DNA from: Bacteroidaceae bacterium
GTDB taxonomy: Bacteria > Bacteroidota > Bacteroidia > Bacteroidales > Bacteroidaceae
Direction of reading: 5' to 3'
Length of the DNA: 8,923 nt
NCBI GenBank assembly: GCA_016292545.1
Contig: JAEDIG010000102.1
Coordinates: forward strand, 1-8,923
Shown: positions 1-6,337 of the stretch, one piece after another
Layout of the letters: each line of letters begins with the position of its first letter
How positions within the stretch are numbered: position 1 is the stretch's first letter
The notes under the pieces: generated by a model
Database searches by the model: none
Seen by the model: only the letters and a program-made list of their open reading frames with translations
What the model was told of the DNA's origin: nothing
Made by a program: the position numbers and the translations under genes

Positions 1-48
1 CCGGACTACATGTAGGAGGAACACACCCGTGCCATTACTGATAGTCCT

Positions 49-149
49 GCTTTTGCCCCTGTAGGGCGACGGTGCCTATCATCTGTTCTTTGATACCCAG
101 GGTGCCGCTTCGCTCTGCCCTGGGCTGATGGCTTTTGCCCCTTTGGGGC
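49..149. repeat. GC-rich hairpin repeat cluster (REP-like)
   Basis: Three short hairpins lie close together. GCCC (55-58) pairs with GGGC (64-67). CCCAGGG (96-102) pairs with CCCTGGG (118-124). GCCCC (137-141) pairs with GGGGC (145-149) over a TTT loop. The 12-mer GCTTTTGCCCCT occurs twice in direct orientation (49-60 and 131-142), and GGTGCC occurs at 71-76 and 101-106. None of the hairpins is followed by a T-run, so they are not standard terminators. Similar intergenic repeats with a CCCAGGGT/CCCTGGG stem are, from memory, common in Bacteroidales genomes. The REP-like label is inference and would need a genome-wide copy count. Confidence 0.45.
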
Positions 150-284
150 GTGGAACACAGGAGAATATTGATTGCCAAAATGGCCTTGTCTGAAACAGAT
201 ATTTTGAACACCCTACCTTTCAGAACAAACAATCACTGCTGATACACAAATCATTTGAACTTGCGAAAGTTGAATATAGGTTAG

Positions 285-300
285 AAGTGTCTCGCGTCCA
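285..300 (+). repeat. Copy 1 of a dispersed GTCYCGCGTCCA motif
   Basis: Positions 285-300 match 709-724 in direct orientation over 16 bases with one mismatch (C/T). The 12-base core GTCYCGCGTCCA also occurs on the opposite strand at 547-558. The motif therefore appears three times within about 440 bases of non-coding DNA, twice forward and once inverted. Its function is unknown. It could be an end or sub-repeat of a decayed mobile element, or a protein-binding site. Confidence 0.4.
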
Positions 301-349
301 CTGCAAGCGATTTTGACCTGCACGCCTCGAAACGGACTTTTTCAATGCC

Positions 350-371
350 ATGCAATGCCACTGCATTTTTT
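350..371 (+). terminator. Weak terminator-like hairpin with T-run
   Basis: ATGCA (350-354) can pair with TGCAT (362-366) over a 7-base loop, and T residues continue to 371. An 8-base direct repeat CAATGCCA (343-350 and 353-360) overlaps the left arm. The stem is short and AT-rich, so termination strength would be low. If real, it would end a plus-strand transcript entering from the left of the window. Confidence 0.2.
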
Positions 372-444
372 CCTCTTTTCCCCTTCTTTTGGGCCAGGAG
401 TTATGTGCTTTTGGAGGCGAAAACGAGCAAAATGGCTCTAAATC

Positions 445-530
445 TTAGTTAAATTTATGTTAACTAAAATTGAATATATATATACTATTATTATTGATAT
501 ATATATTATATAGATTAGTCTATAATTCGC
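445..530. other. AT-rich island with two inverted repeats
   Basis: This stretch is almost entirely A and T, in sharp contrast to the GC-rich flanks. It contains a perfect 8-base inverted repeat, TTAGTTAA (445-452) with TTAACTAA (460-467), over a 7-base loop. A second inverted repeat, AATATATATAT (473-483) with ATATATATATT (497-507), has a 13-base spacer. Such DNA melts or bends easily and could be an UP-like or nucleoid-protein-binding region, but no specific site is recognised. Confidence 0.4.
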
Positions 531-546
531 GCAAGGACACTAAGAG

Positions 547-724
547 TGGACGCGGGACGCGGGACGCTTTGCGGGGAAAAAGCGTGCACAAATGCGTCCA
601 AATGGGCCGTTTTTGCTACCCAACTGGAGAGTTTTTGCTGCCCAGTTGGGTAACAAAATCGCTCCAGTTGGCCAATTTCAAGGCCCAGAAAGAGGGAAAG
701 ACTGGGGTAAGTGTCCCGCGTCCA
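547..724. repeat. Nested concentric inverted-repeat element
   Basis: TGGACGCGGGAC (547-558) and its exact reverse complement (713-724) form a perfect 12-base outer inverted repeat. Inside it lies a second, longer inverted repeat (600-678) with almost the same centre: about 635.5 for the outer pair and 634.5 for the perfect inner core. The left outer arm is followed by further copies of GGGACGC (554-560 and 561-567), a short tandem array. GCGTGCACA occurs at 582-590 and again just outside at 742-750. Concentric symmetry of this size suggests a MITE-like or REP-pair element or a structured RNA. No coding capacity is credible. Confidence 0.5.
600..678. repeat. Imperfect long stem-loop
   Basis: The core is a perfect 11-base inverted repeat, TACCCAACTGG (617-627) with CCAGTTGGGTA (642-652), around a 14-base loop. 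The stem extends imperfectly to 608-627 against 642-661 (18 of 20 positions paired). After a right-side bulge at 662-669 it continues as 600-607 against 671-678 with one mismatch. A further CCAGTTGG lies in the bulge region (664-671). The two halves are also related in direct orientation, because 609-627 and 631-649 share a GTTTTTGCT-CCCA-type pattern with three differences. Confidence 0.55.
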
Positions 725-813
725 TCGCGATACGCATGTGGGCGTGCACACTCGTGAGAGCACGTACCCGTATGAGACGATGGGAAACAAAGCGCCGCCA
801 GGTCGGAAAACCC

Positions 814-845
814 TTGCTGGAATGAAAATCCTGCCGTAACTTTGC
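814..845 (+). promoter_or_regulatory. Bacteroidota sigma-ABfr-type promoter for the GH51 operon
   Basis: TTG at 814-816 serves as the -33 element. After a 20-base spacer, TAACTTTGC (837-845) matches the Bacteroidota -7 consensus TAnnTTTGY exactly. Transcription would start at roughly 850-855, giving a leader of about 120-150 bases before the arabinofuranosidase start. This is the best promoter match upstream of the plus-strand operon. The consensus is established for Bacteroides; its use here is inferred from position and spacing. Confidence 0.65.
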
Positions 846-882
846 ACCGTCAAAAAACAGCACTCAAAAATTTTATCGAACG

Positions 883-1002
883 ATGGACATGGAGAATTTT
901 ATGAATGAAAATGAACTTCCTTCCCCAATTATTTGCGGGTTTAGCCGAATTTCCGTAATTTTACGGCCAAAAATATGTATATTTCAAAGAATAACCTTAT
1001 GA
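883..1002 (+). other. Possible small leader ORFs before GH51
   Basis: About 30 bases after the predicted transcription start, an ATG at 883 opens a 39-codon frame with further in-frame ATGs at 889 and 901. Its TGA (1000-1002) overlaps the second in-frame ATG of the arabinofuranosidase (999-1001) as ATGA. A second short frame (905-958) encodes 17 residues, and its TAA lies inside the palindrome at 953-966. Neither peptide resembles a known protein. They may be chance frames or may couple translation to the downstream gene. Confidence 0.15.
932..964 (+). promoter_or_regulatory. Possible second, weaker promoter overlapping a palindrome
   Basis: TTTG (932-935) is followed after 20 bases by TAATTTTAC (956-964). 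This matches TAnnTTTGY except for A in place of G, and the spacing equals that of the stronger upstream promoter. Its -7 element lies inside the inverted repeat CCGTAA-TT-TTACGG (953-966), so a dimeric regulator binding there could block it, or the repeat may act as an RNA hairpin. Transcription from here would leave almost no leader before the ATG at 975 and about 25-30 bases before the ATG at 999, which would favour the later start. Confidence 0.25.
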
Positions 1003-2996
1003 TACGACCGATTTACGTGATGTTGCTGTGGGTTGTCGGAGCCTTGGGAATGACTGCGGCACCAGAGAATGTGATAACCGTGCAGACGGGCCGGAAGGGA
1101 GCACCCATACCGGCCACCATGTATGGCATCTTTTATGAAGACATAAACTTTGCAGCCGATGGAGGCATGTATGCCGAGATGGTGAAGAACCGCTCCTTCG
1201 AGTATACGCCCGATGCCCTGATGGGGTGGAATACCCTGGGCAAGCTGGAGGTGAGAAACGACGGCCCCTTTGCCCGTAACCCCAACTATGTGCGTCTGAA
1301 GGCCTCCGGCCATGTGGAGCAGCTGACGGGGCTGGAGAACGAGGGCTTCTTTGGCATCGGTGTGAAGGAAGGCGAGGAATACAGGTTCAGTGTGTGGGCA
1401 CGCATTCCCGAAGGGAAACCCCAGGTGCTGAAGGTGCAGCTGCTGAATCCGTCGACGATGGAGGAGCACCAGCAGTTTGCCGAGGCCAGGATAAAGGTGG
1501 AGGGCAGCGAATGGAAACAATATGAAACCATAATCAAGAGCCCCAGGACCATGGGCAAGGCCCGTTTGCGTGTGTTGCTCTACGACGAGAACAATCGAAC
1601 GGGCACGGGCGTGTGTGATGTGGAGCATGTGAGCCTCTTCCCTGTGAAGACCTGGAGAAACCACAGGAACGGACTGCGCAGCGACATCGTGCAGGCATTG
1701 TACGACATGCACCCCGGTGTGTTCCGCTTCCCTGGCGGCTGCATCGTGGAGGGAGCCACCCTCGACACCCGCTACGACTGGAAGAAGACGCTGGGTCCCG
1801 TGGAGAACCGTCCCACCAATATCAACCGTTGGCGCGACTGCTTCCCCCACCGCTGTTTCCCCGATTATTTCCAGAGCTATGGCATGGGATTCTATGAACT
1901 GTTCCAGCTGAGCGAGGACATCGGCGCCGAACCTCTGCCCGTGCTGAATGTGGGCATGGCCTGCCAATACCAGAACTGGGAGCAGGAAGCGGCCCATGTG
2001 CCCGCCAATGCGGAGGCGCTCGACCCCTACATCCAGGATTGTCTGGACCTGATTGAATTTGCCAATGGGCCGGCCAGCTCCCAGTGGGGCAAGGTGCGTG
2101 CCGAGATGGGACATCCAGAGCCCTTCAACCTCAAGTATATAGCCGTGGGCAACGAGCAGTGGGGCAAGTTCTATTTTGACCGTCTGAAGTTTTTTGTGGA
2201 GAAAATCCGTGCGGCCTATCCCAAGATAAAGATTGTGGGCTCCAGCGGTCCCGGCCCCGACGGAAAGGATTTTGAGGACGGATGGAAAGCCATGGCCGAC
2301 CTGGGGGCCGACCTTGTGGACGAGCACTTCTATCGTCCCATCCAGTGGTTCCTCGACAACATGAACCGCTATGACAACTACGACCGAAAGGGACCGAAGG
2401 TGTTTGCCGGCGAATATGCCTGCCACGACAACGGCCGCAAGTGGAACCATGCAGGTGCCAGCATCTATGAAGCTGCCTTCATGACCAATCTGGAGCGCAA
2501 TGCCGACATCGTGGAGATGGCCACCTATGCCCCCCTGCTGGCACATGTGGAGGGATGGCAGTGGCGGCCCGACATGATCTGGTATGACAACCTGCGCATG
2601 TTCAAGACCTGCAGCTACCATGTGCAGGCCATGTATGCCTGCAACCGGGGTACCCACGTGCTGCCCTGCAGCCAGTCGGAAGTGGCACCCAAGGGCAAGG
2701 ACGGCGTGTTCAGCAGTGCCGTATGGGACGAGCAGGCCATGGAATATGTGGTGAAGGTCATCAACACTACGGCAGACCCGCAGCCTGTGCGTCTGCGCCT
2801 GGAAGGCTGCAAGAAACTGGGTGCCGTGCACACCATCACGCTCGACTGCAGCACCTTTGAGGGCGAGAACACCCTCGACAACCCCAATCTCATAGAGCCC
2901 CGCCACAATTTCCTCGCTTCCGAGGGCAATGAGGTGGCTGGCACTGTGGGCGGAAAACAATTTGTCATTTATCGCATCGGAAAGGCCTCGAAATGA
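975..2996 (+). CDS. Secreted GH51 alpha-L-arabinofuranosidase
   Basis: This 673-residue protein belongs to glycoside hydrolase family 51, retaining enzymes that remove alpha-L-arabinofuranosyl residues from arabinan, arabinoxylan or similar glycans. The acid/base Glu is E394 in GNEQWG and the nucleophile is E480 in FAGEY, both standard for clan GH-A. Residues about 75-225 resemble the carbohydrate-binding-like beta domain seen in Bacteroidota members. The catalytic barrel follows, and the C-terminal beta domain reaches the end. The N-terminus carries a signal peptide (hydrophobic stretch about residues 14-26), so the enzyme is exported. The ATG at 999 (residue 9) is an equally good or better start, giving a compact signal peptide beginning MIRPIY. 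There is no SusC/SusD pair or sugar regulator nearby. The stop overlaps the metF start as ATGA, implying cotranscription. Family assignment is firm; the exact substrate is not. Confidence 0.93.
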   Translation: MYISKNNLMIRPIYVMLLWVVGALGMTAAPENVITVQTGRKGAPIPATMYGIFYEDINFAADGGMYAEMVKNRSFEYTPDALMGWNTLGKLEVRNDGPFARNPNYVRLKASGHVEQLTGLENEGFFGIGVKEGEEYRFSVWARIPEGKPQVLKVQLLNPSTMEEHQQFAEARIKVEGSEWKQYETIIKSPRTMGKARLRVLLYDENNRTGTGVCDVEHVSLFPVKTWRNHRNGLRSDIVQALYDMHPGVFRFPGGCIVEGATLDTRYDWKKTLGPVENRPTNINRWRDCFPHRCFPDYFQSYGMGFYELFQLSEDIGAEPLPVLNVGMACQYQNWEQEAAHVPANAEALDPYIQDCLDLIEFANGPASSQWGKVRAEMGHPEPFNLKYIAVGNEQWGKFYFDRLKFFVEKIRAAYPKIKIVGSSGPGPDGKDFEDGWKAMADLGADLVDEHFYRPIQWFLDNMNRYDNYDRKGPKVFAGEYACHDNGRKWNHAGASIYEAAFMTNLERNADIVEMATYAPLLAHVEGWQWRPDMIWYDNLRMFKTCSYHVQAMYACNRGTHVLPCSQSEVAPKGKDGVFSSAVWDEQAMEYVVKVINTTADPQPVRLRLEGCKKLGAVHTITLDCSTFEGENTLDNPNLIEPRHNFLASEGNEVAGTVGGKQFVIYRIGKASK

Positions 2997-3946
2997 AAAT
3001 AACGGATATTATCAACAGCGCACAGCGGACAGCCTTCTCTTTTGAGGTGTTGCCGCCCATCAAGGGCAACGGCACGGCTGCGCTTTTCAACACCATCGAC
3101 CGGCTCCGTGAGTTCAACCCCTCCTATATCAACATCACCACCCATCGCAGCGAATATGTGTATCGCGAGCTGGGGGGCGGGCTGGTGCAGCGGCAGCGTG
3201 TGCGCCGGCGTCCCGGCACGATTGCCATCGCAGCATCGATACAGAACAAGTACGACATACCCGTGGTGCCCCACATCGTGTGTAGCGGCAACAACCGCGA
3301 GGACCTGGAATACATGCTGCTTGACCTCCAGTTTCTGGGCATAAGCGACCTGCTGGTGCTCAGGGGCGACAAGGCACGCGAGGATTCCTCCTTCAAGGCC
3401 ACTGGCGACGGCCCAGTGCATGCCACGGAGCTTATCGAACAAATCAACCGCTTCAACGAGGGCTTCTTTGCCGACGGCACTCCCATCAAGGTGCCCGGTG
3501 TGCCTTTCTCCTACGGTGTGGCCTGCTATCCTGAGAAACACGAGGAGGCCGCCAACATGGAGAGCGACCTGGAAGTGCTGGTGAACAAGGTGAGGATGGG
3601 AGCCGACTATGCCGTCACGCAGTTGTTCTACGACAATGCCAAGTATTTCTCCTTCGTGGCCCGTGCACGCGAAGCAGGCATTCAGGTGCCCATCATCCCG
3701 GGCATCAAGCCCCTTTCCAAGCTGAGCCAGTTGCTGATGGTGCCCAAGACTTTCCATTGCGACCTTCCGGACGCACTCTACAGGGAGCTGATCAAGTGCA
3801 AGACCGACGAGGATGTGCGCCATGTGGGCATAGAGTGGGCTGTGGACCAATGCCGTGAGCTGATGCAGCACGGTGTGCCCAGTCTTCATTTCTACACCAT
3901 CAGCGCGGTGGACAGCATTTGTGCCATTGCCAGCCAAATCTATTAG
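2993..3946 (+). CDS. metF: Methylenetetrahydrofolate reductase
   Basis: This 317-residue FAD-dependent reductase converts 5,10-methylene-THF to 5-methyl-THF in the cytoplasm, supplying the methyl group for methionine synthesis. Family hallmarks are in order: FSFEVLPP near the N-terminus (E18, equivalent to catalytic E28 of the E. coli enzyme), VPHIVCSG (H94), LVLRGD (D126, equivalent to E. coli D120), VTQLFYD (Q210), the PGI loop (236-238) and the C-terminal LHFYTIS. Its length is normal for a bacterial MetF without a regulatory domain. The start codon overlaps the GH51 stop by four bases, and only six bases separate its stop from holB. Translational coupling to an arabinofuranosidase is metabolically odd, so the link to holB downstream is probably the older one. 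No SAM riboswitch is visible directly upstream. Confidence 0.95.
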   Translation: MKITDIINSAQRTAFSFEVLPPIKGNGTAALFNTIDRLREFNPSYINITTHRSEYVYRELGGGLVQRQRVRRRPGTIAIAASIQNKYDIPVVPHIVCSGNNREDLEYMLLDLQFLGISDLLVLRGDKAREDSSFKATGDGPVHATELIEQINRFNEGFFADGTPIKVPGVPFSYGVACYPEKHEEAANMESDLEVLVNKVRMGADYAVTQLFYDNAKYFSFVARAREAGIQVPIIPGIKPLSKLSQLLMVPKTFHCDLPDALYRELIKCKTDEDVRHVGIEWAVDQCRELMQHGVPSLHFYTISAVDSICAIASQIY

Positions 3947-3952
3947 TGTGCG

Positions 3953-5077
3953 ATGAGGTTTTCACAGGTTGTAGGACAAGAAAAGGTGAAGGCCCACCTG
4001 CTCCAGATGGTGCAGGGAGGCCAGTTGCCTCATGCCCTGATGTTCAGTGGACCCCGGGGCGCAGGAAAGATGGCCCTGGCCCTGGCCTACGCGCGCTATC
4101 TGCTGTGCAAATCCCCGACCGACGGAGATGCCTGCGGCACCTGTAGCAGTTGCTGCATGCTGGATGGGTATGCCCATCCCGACCTCCATTTCTCCATCCC
4201 TGTCTACAAACGCAAGAGCACCGACCGCCCCGTGTCGGACGATTTCATGCCCCAGTGGCGTGAGCTTTTGTCCAAGGGGGGCTATTTCGACATGGAAAGC
4301 TGGCTGGCCGCCTGCAAGGCCGACAATCAGCAGCTGGTCCACTATGTGTATGAGAGCGATGCCCTCCGCTCCAAACTCATGCTCAAGGCCAATCAGGGCG
4401 GACGCAAGGTGGTGGTGATGTGGCTTCCCGAGCGGATGATGGTGGAGATGGCCAACAAGCTGTTGAAACTCATTGAGGAACCGCCTCCACACACCCATTT
4501 CCTGCTGGTGACCGAGGATCTGGACAAGGTGCTTGAGACCATCCGGAGCCGCACCCAGCTCATTCTGGTGCCTCCGCTGTCGGAGGATGAGATTGCCTTT
4601 TCGCTGGAGCATGAGATGGCAGTGCCCACCGATGCGGCCCGGCTGACAGCCCATGTGGCACAGGGCAGCTATACGGAGGCCCTCAAACGGCTGATGGCAG
4701 GCAATGAAGAAACGGTGTTCTTCGGCTCCTTTGTGCAGCTGATGCGCATGTGCTACAAGCGCGACGTGCGTGAGATGCACCGGTGGGCAGGGACTCATGC
4801 CGAGATGGGACGCGAGCGGCAGAAACGCCTGCTCGACTATTTCCAGCGGCTGCTCCGCGAGAACTTCATCTACAACTTCCGCCATGCCGAAATCAATTAC
4901 ATGTCGGAGGAAGAACAGCAGTTCGGCCGCAATTTTGCGCGCTTCATCAACGAGCGGAATGTGATGGGCATCATGGAGGAGATTGCGCTGGCACAGCGAG
5001 ACATAGAACAGAACGTCAATCCGCGCATGGTCTTTTTTGACTTTGCGCTGAAGATGACAGTATTATTAATAAAATAG
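3953..5077 (+). CDS. holB: DNA polymerase III clamp loader subunit delta'
   Basis: This 374-residue AAA+ protein is the delta' subunit of the clamp loader, which helps load the beta sliding clamp at primed DNA. It opens with FSQVVGQE. It has an intact P-loop, GPRGAGK (33-39), and a zinc-module cysteine set C52, C61, C64, C67 (CGTCSSC region). The conserved helix KLLKLIEEPP (169-178) leads to the SRTQ version of the clamp-loader SRC motif (199-202). The Walker B acidic pair is absent: the equivalent strand reads VVVMWLPE. ATP binding is therefore possible, but hydrolysis is unlikely, as expected for delta'. Between the zinc module and that strand is a segment of about 50 residues (about 82-130) with no clear motif. 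The C-terminal collar domain (about 220-374) is the divergent part typical of the family. A ricT homologue follows after 12 bases, as in Bacillus subtilis. Confidence 0.9.
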   Translation: MRFSQVVGQEKVKAHLLQMVQGGQLPHALMFSGPRGAGKMALALAYARYLLCKSPTDGDACGTCSSCCMLDGYAHPDLHFSIPVYKRKSTDRPVSDDFMPQWRELLSKGGYFDMESWLAACKADNQQLVHYVYESDALRSKLMLKANQGGRKVVVMWLPERMMVEMANKLLKLIEEPPPHTHFLLVTEDLDKVLETIRSRTQLILVPPLSEDEIAFSLEHEMAVPTDAARLTAHVAQGSYTEALKRLMAGNEETVFFGSFVQLMRMCYKRDVREMHRWAGTHAEMGRERQKRLLDYFQRLLRENFIYNFRHAEINYMSEEEQQFGRNFARFINERNVMGIMEEIALAQRDIEQNVNPRMVFFDFALKMTVLLIK

Positions 5078-5089
5078 GTATATATACGT

Positions 5090-6337
5090 ATGGAACTGAA
5101 ATATGAAAGCGGCGGTTGTGGCCGCGGATTGTGTAGCAGAGGATGCCATTCGGGGCACTACTGCCAGCTCAACACCTACGACTATCTGGCCGACATTCCG
5201 GGCAACGATGAGATAACCGACCTGGTGGAGGTGCAATTCAAGAACACCCGGAAGGGCTACTATCACAACATCAACCGTCTGCCCTTGGAAAAGGGTGACA
5301 TCGTGGCCGTGGAGGCCAATCCCGGCCACGACATAGGGACGATTACGCTCACGGGCAAACTGGCCGCCCTGCAGATGAGAAAAGCCAATCTGAAACCACG
5401 CGACGAAGTACGCAATATCTACCGGAAGGTGAAGCCCATCGACATGGAGAAGTATGCCGAGGCCAAGGCGCGCGAGCACGAAACCATGATCCGAAGCCGG
5501 CAGATAGCCCAGGACCTGGGACTGCAGATGAAGATTGGTGACGTGGAGTATCAGGGCGATGGCAACAAGGCCATCTTCTACTATATCGCAGACGGGCGTG
5601 TGGACTTCCGCCAGCTCATCAAGGTGCTGGCCGAGGCTTTCCGTGTGCGCATCGAGATGAAGCAGATAGGCGCGCGTCAGGAGGCCGGCCGTATCGGTGG
5701 CTTTGGGCCTTGTGGCAGGGAACTCTGCTGTGCCACCTGGATGAAGAATTTTGTGAGCGTGAACACGGGCGCGGCCCGTTTCCAGGACCTGAGCCTGAAC
5801 CCCCAGAAGCTGGCAGGACAATGTGCCAAACTGAAGTGCTGTCTCAACTATGAAGTGGACCAGTATCTGGAGGCTTCCAAGGCCTTGCCGGGGCGCGACG
5901 TGACGTTGCAGACCACCGATGGTGAATATTATCTCTTCAAGAGCGACATCCTTGCGGGCATGGTTACCTACAGCACCGACAAACGTCTGGCTGCCAACCT
6001 CGTGACAATCACGGCCAGCAGGGCCAGGGAGGTGATGGAGATGAACCGCAACGGGGAAAAGCCCGAACAACTGTTGGAAGGTGCCCCTCACGACCACAAG
6101 CGCAAACCCATCGACCTGGCCACCCAGGAGGATGTGAACCGTTTTGACAAGAAGAAGAAAAAGAAGAAAAAGAAGCCTGCGGAGGCTACTGCCGATGTGC
6201 CAGCCGGTGGCACGCAGACCCCGGCACAGGAGGCTCCGGCAGACGACAAGCCCAAACCGCGCAAGGGTGGCAACCGCAACAAGCAGGGGAAGAACCGCAA
6301 GCCCAAACCAGCCGACGATGTGCCGCCTCAGGAATAG
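5090..6337 (+). CDS. ricT: RicT/YaaT-like PSP1-domain protein
   Basis: This 415-residue protein belongs to the PSP1 C-terminal-domain family of B. subtilis YaaT/RicT. There, RicT with RicA and RicF forms an Fe-S-binding complex that affects RNase Y-dependent mRNA maturation and the sporulation phosphorelay; the Bacteroidota role is not established. The PSP1 core spans about residues 45-260, with DIGTITLTGKL (81-91) and two signature cysteine sites: GPCGRELCC (C208, C213, C214) and QCAKLKCC (C245, C250, C251). The N-terminus has four more cysteines at 10, 15, 19 and 25, a spacing suited to metal or cluster binding. The C-terminus from about 335 is disordered and basic, including nine consecutive lysines (354-362) and a Lys/Pro/Gly/Asn-rich end, which suggests nucleic-acid contact. 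It follows holB by 12 bases and overlaps gldH by 20 bases. The family call is strong; naming it ricT is by homology. Confidence 0.85.
   Translation: MELKYESGGCGRGLCSRGCHSGHYCQLNTYDYLADIPGNDEITDLVEVQFKNTRKGYYHNINRLPLEKGDIVAVEANPGHDIGTITLTGKLAALQMRKANLKPRDEVRNIYRKVKPIDMEKYAEAKAREHETMIRSRQIAQDLGLQMKIGDVEYQGDGNKAIFYYIADGRVDFRQLIKVLAEAFRVRIEMKQIGARQEAGRIGGFGPCGRELCCATWMKNFVSVNTGAARFQDLSLNPQKLAGQCAKLKCCLNYEVDQYLEASKALPGRDVTLQTTDGEYYLFKSDILAGMVTYSTDKRLAANLVTITASRAREVMEMNRNGEKPEQLLEGAPHDHKRKPIDLATQEDVNRFDKKKKKKKKKPAEATADVPAGGTQTPAQEAPADDKPKPRKGGNRNKQGKNRKPKPADDVPPQE

Larger units (their letters stand above)
1..974. other. Large gene-free intergenic region with repeats and leader
   Basis: No ORF in this stretch looks like a real protein. 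Short frames exist on both strands, but they run through palindromic DNA and have low-complexity or strand-mirrored translations. The contents in order are GC-rich hairpins (49-150), a weak hairpin with a T-run (350-371), an AT-rich island (445-530), a nested inverted repeat (547-724), a promoter (814-845) and a leader to the first operon gene. I saw no tRNA or rRNA. The gene to the left of the window is not visible, so part of positions 1-240 could belong to its 3' untranslated region. Confidence 0.7.

Noticed and set aside
137..149. GCCCC-TTT-GGGGC hairpin as a terminator
   Set aside because: No T-run follows on either strand, so it does not fit a Rho-independent terminator.
35..232. 65-codon minus-strand ORF
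   Set aside because: It spans the GC-rich hairpin cluster, and the peptide is a by-product of repeat DNA of the kind often mis-annotated in Bacteroidales.
470..853. Three overlapping 77-112-codon ORFs on both strands
   Set aside because: They run through the nested inverted repeat. The plus and minus frames give similar peptides (RFCYPTG-like) only because the DNA is palindromic.
1..974. CRISPR array, tRNA or riboswitch
   Set aside because: The repeats are irregular in spacing and orientation, no cloverleaf was found, and no SAM, folate or other known riboswitch motif could be recognised by eye.
984..2960. 658-codon antisense ORF across the arabinofuranosidase gene
   Set aside because: It mirrors a clear GH51 gene with both catalytic motifs. 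Its translation is rich in His, Leu, Val and Gly with no recognisable domain, as expected when GC-biased codons avoid antisense stops.
2969..3937. 322-codon antisense ORF across metF
   Set aside because: It is a shadow of metF; no domain, signal peptide or gene-like start context was seen.
3962..4885. 307-codon antisense ORF across holB
   Set aside because: It is a shadow of holB, with His/Leu/Gly-rich composition and no motif.
6144..6317. Upstream extension of the gldH reading frame
   Set aside because: It is Arg-rich, lies within the ricT-like coding end and would bury the lipoprotein signal peptide that begins at 6318.
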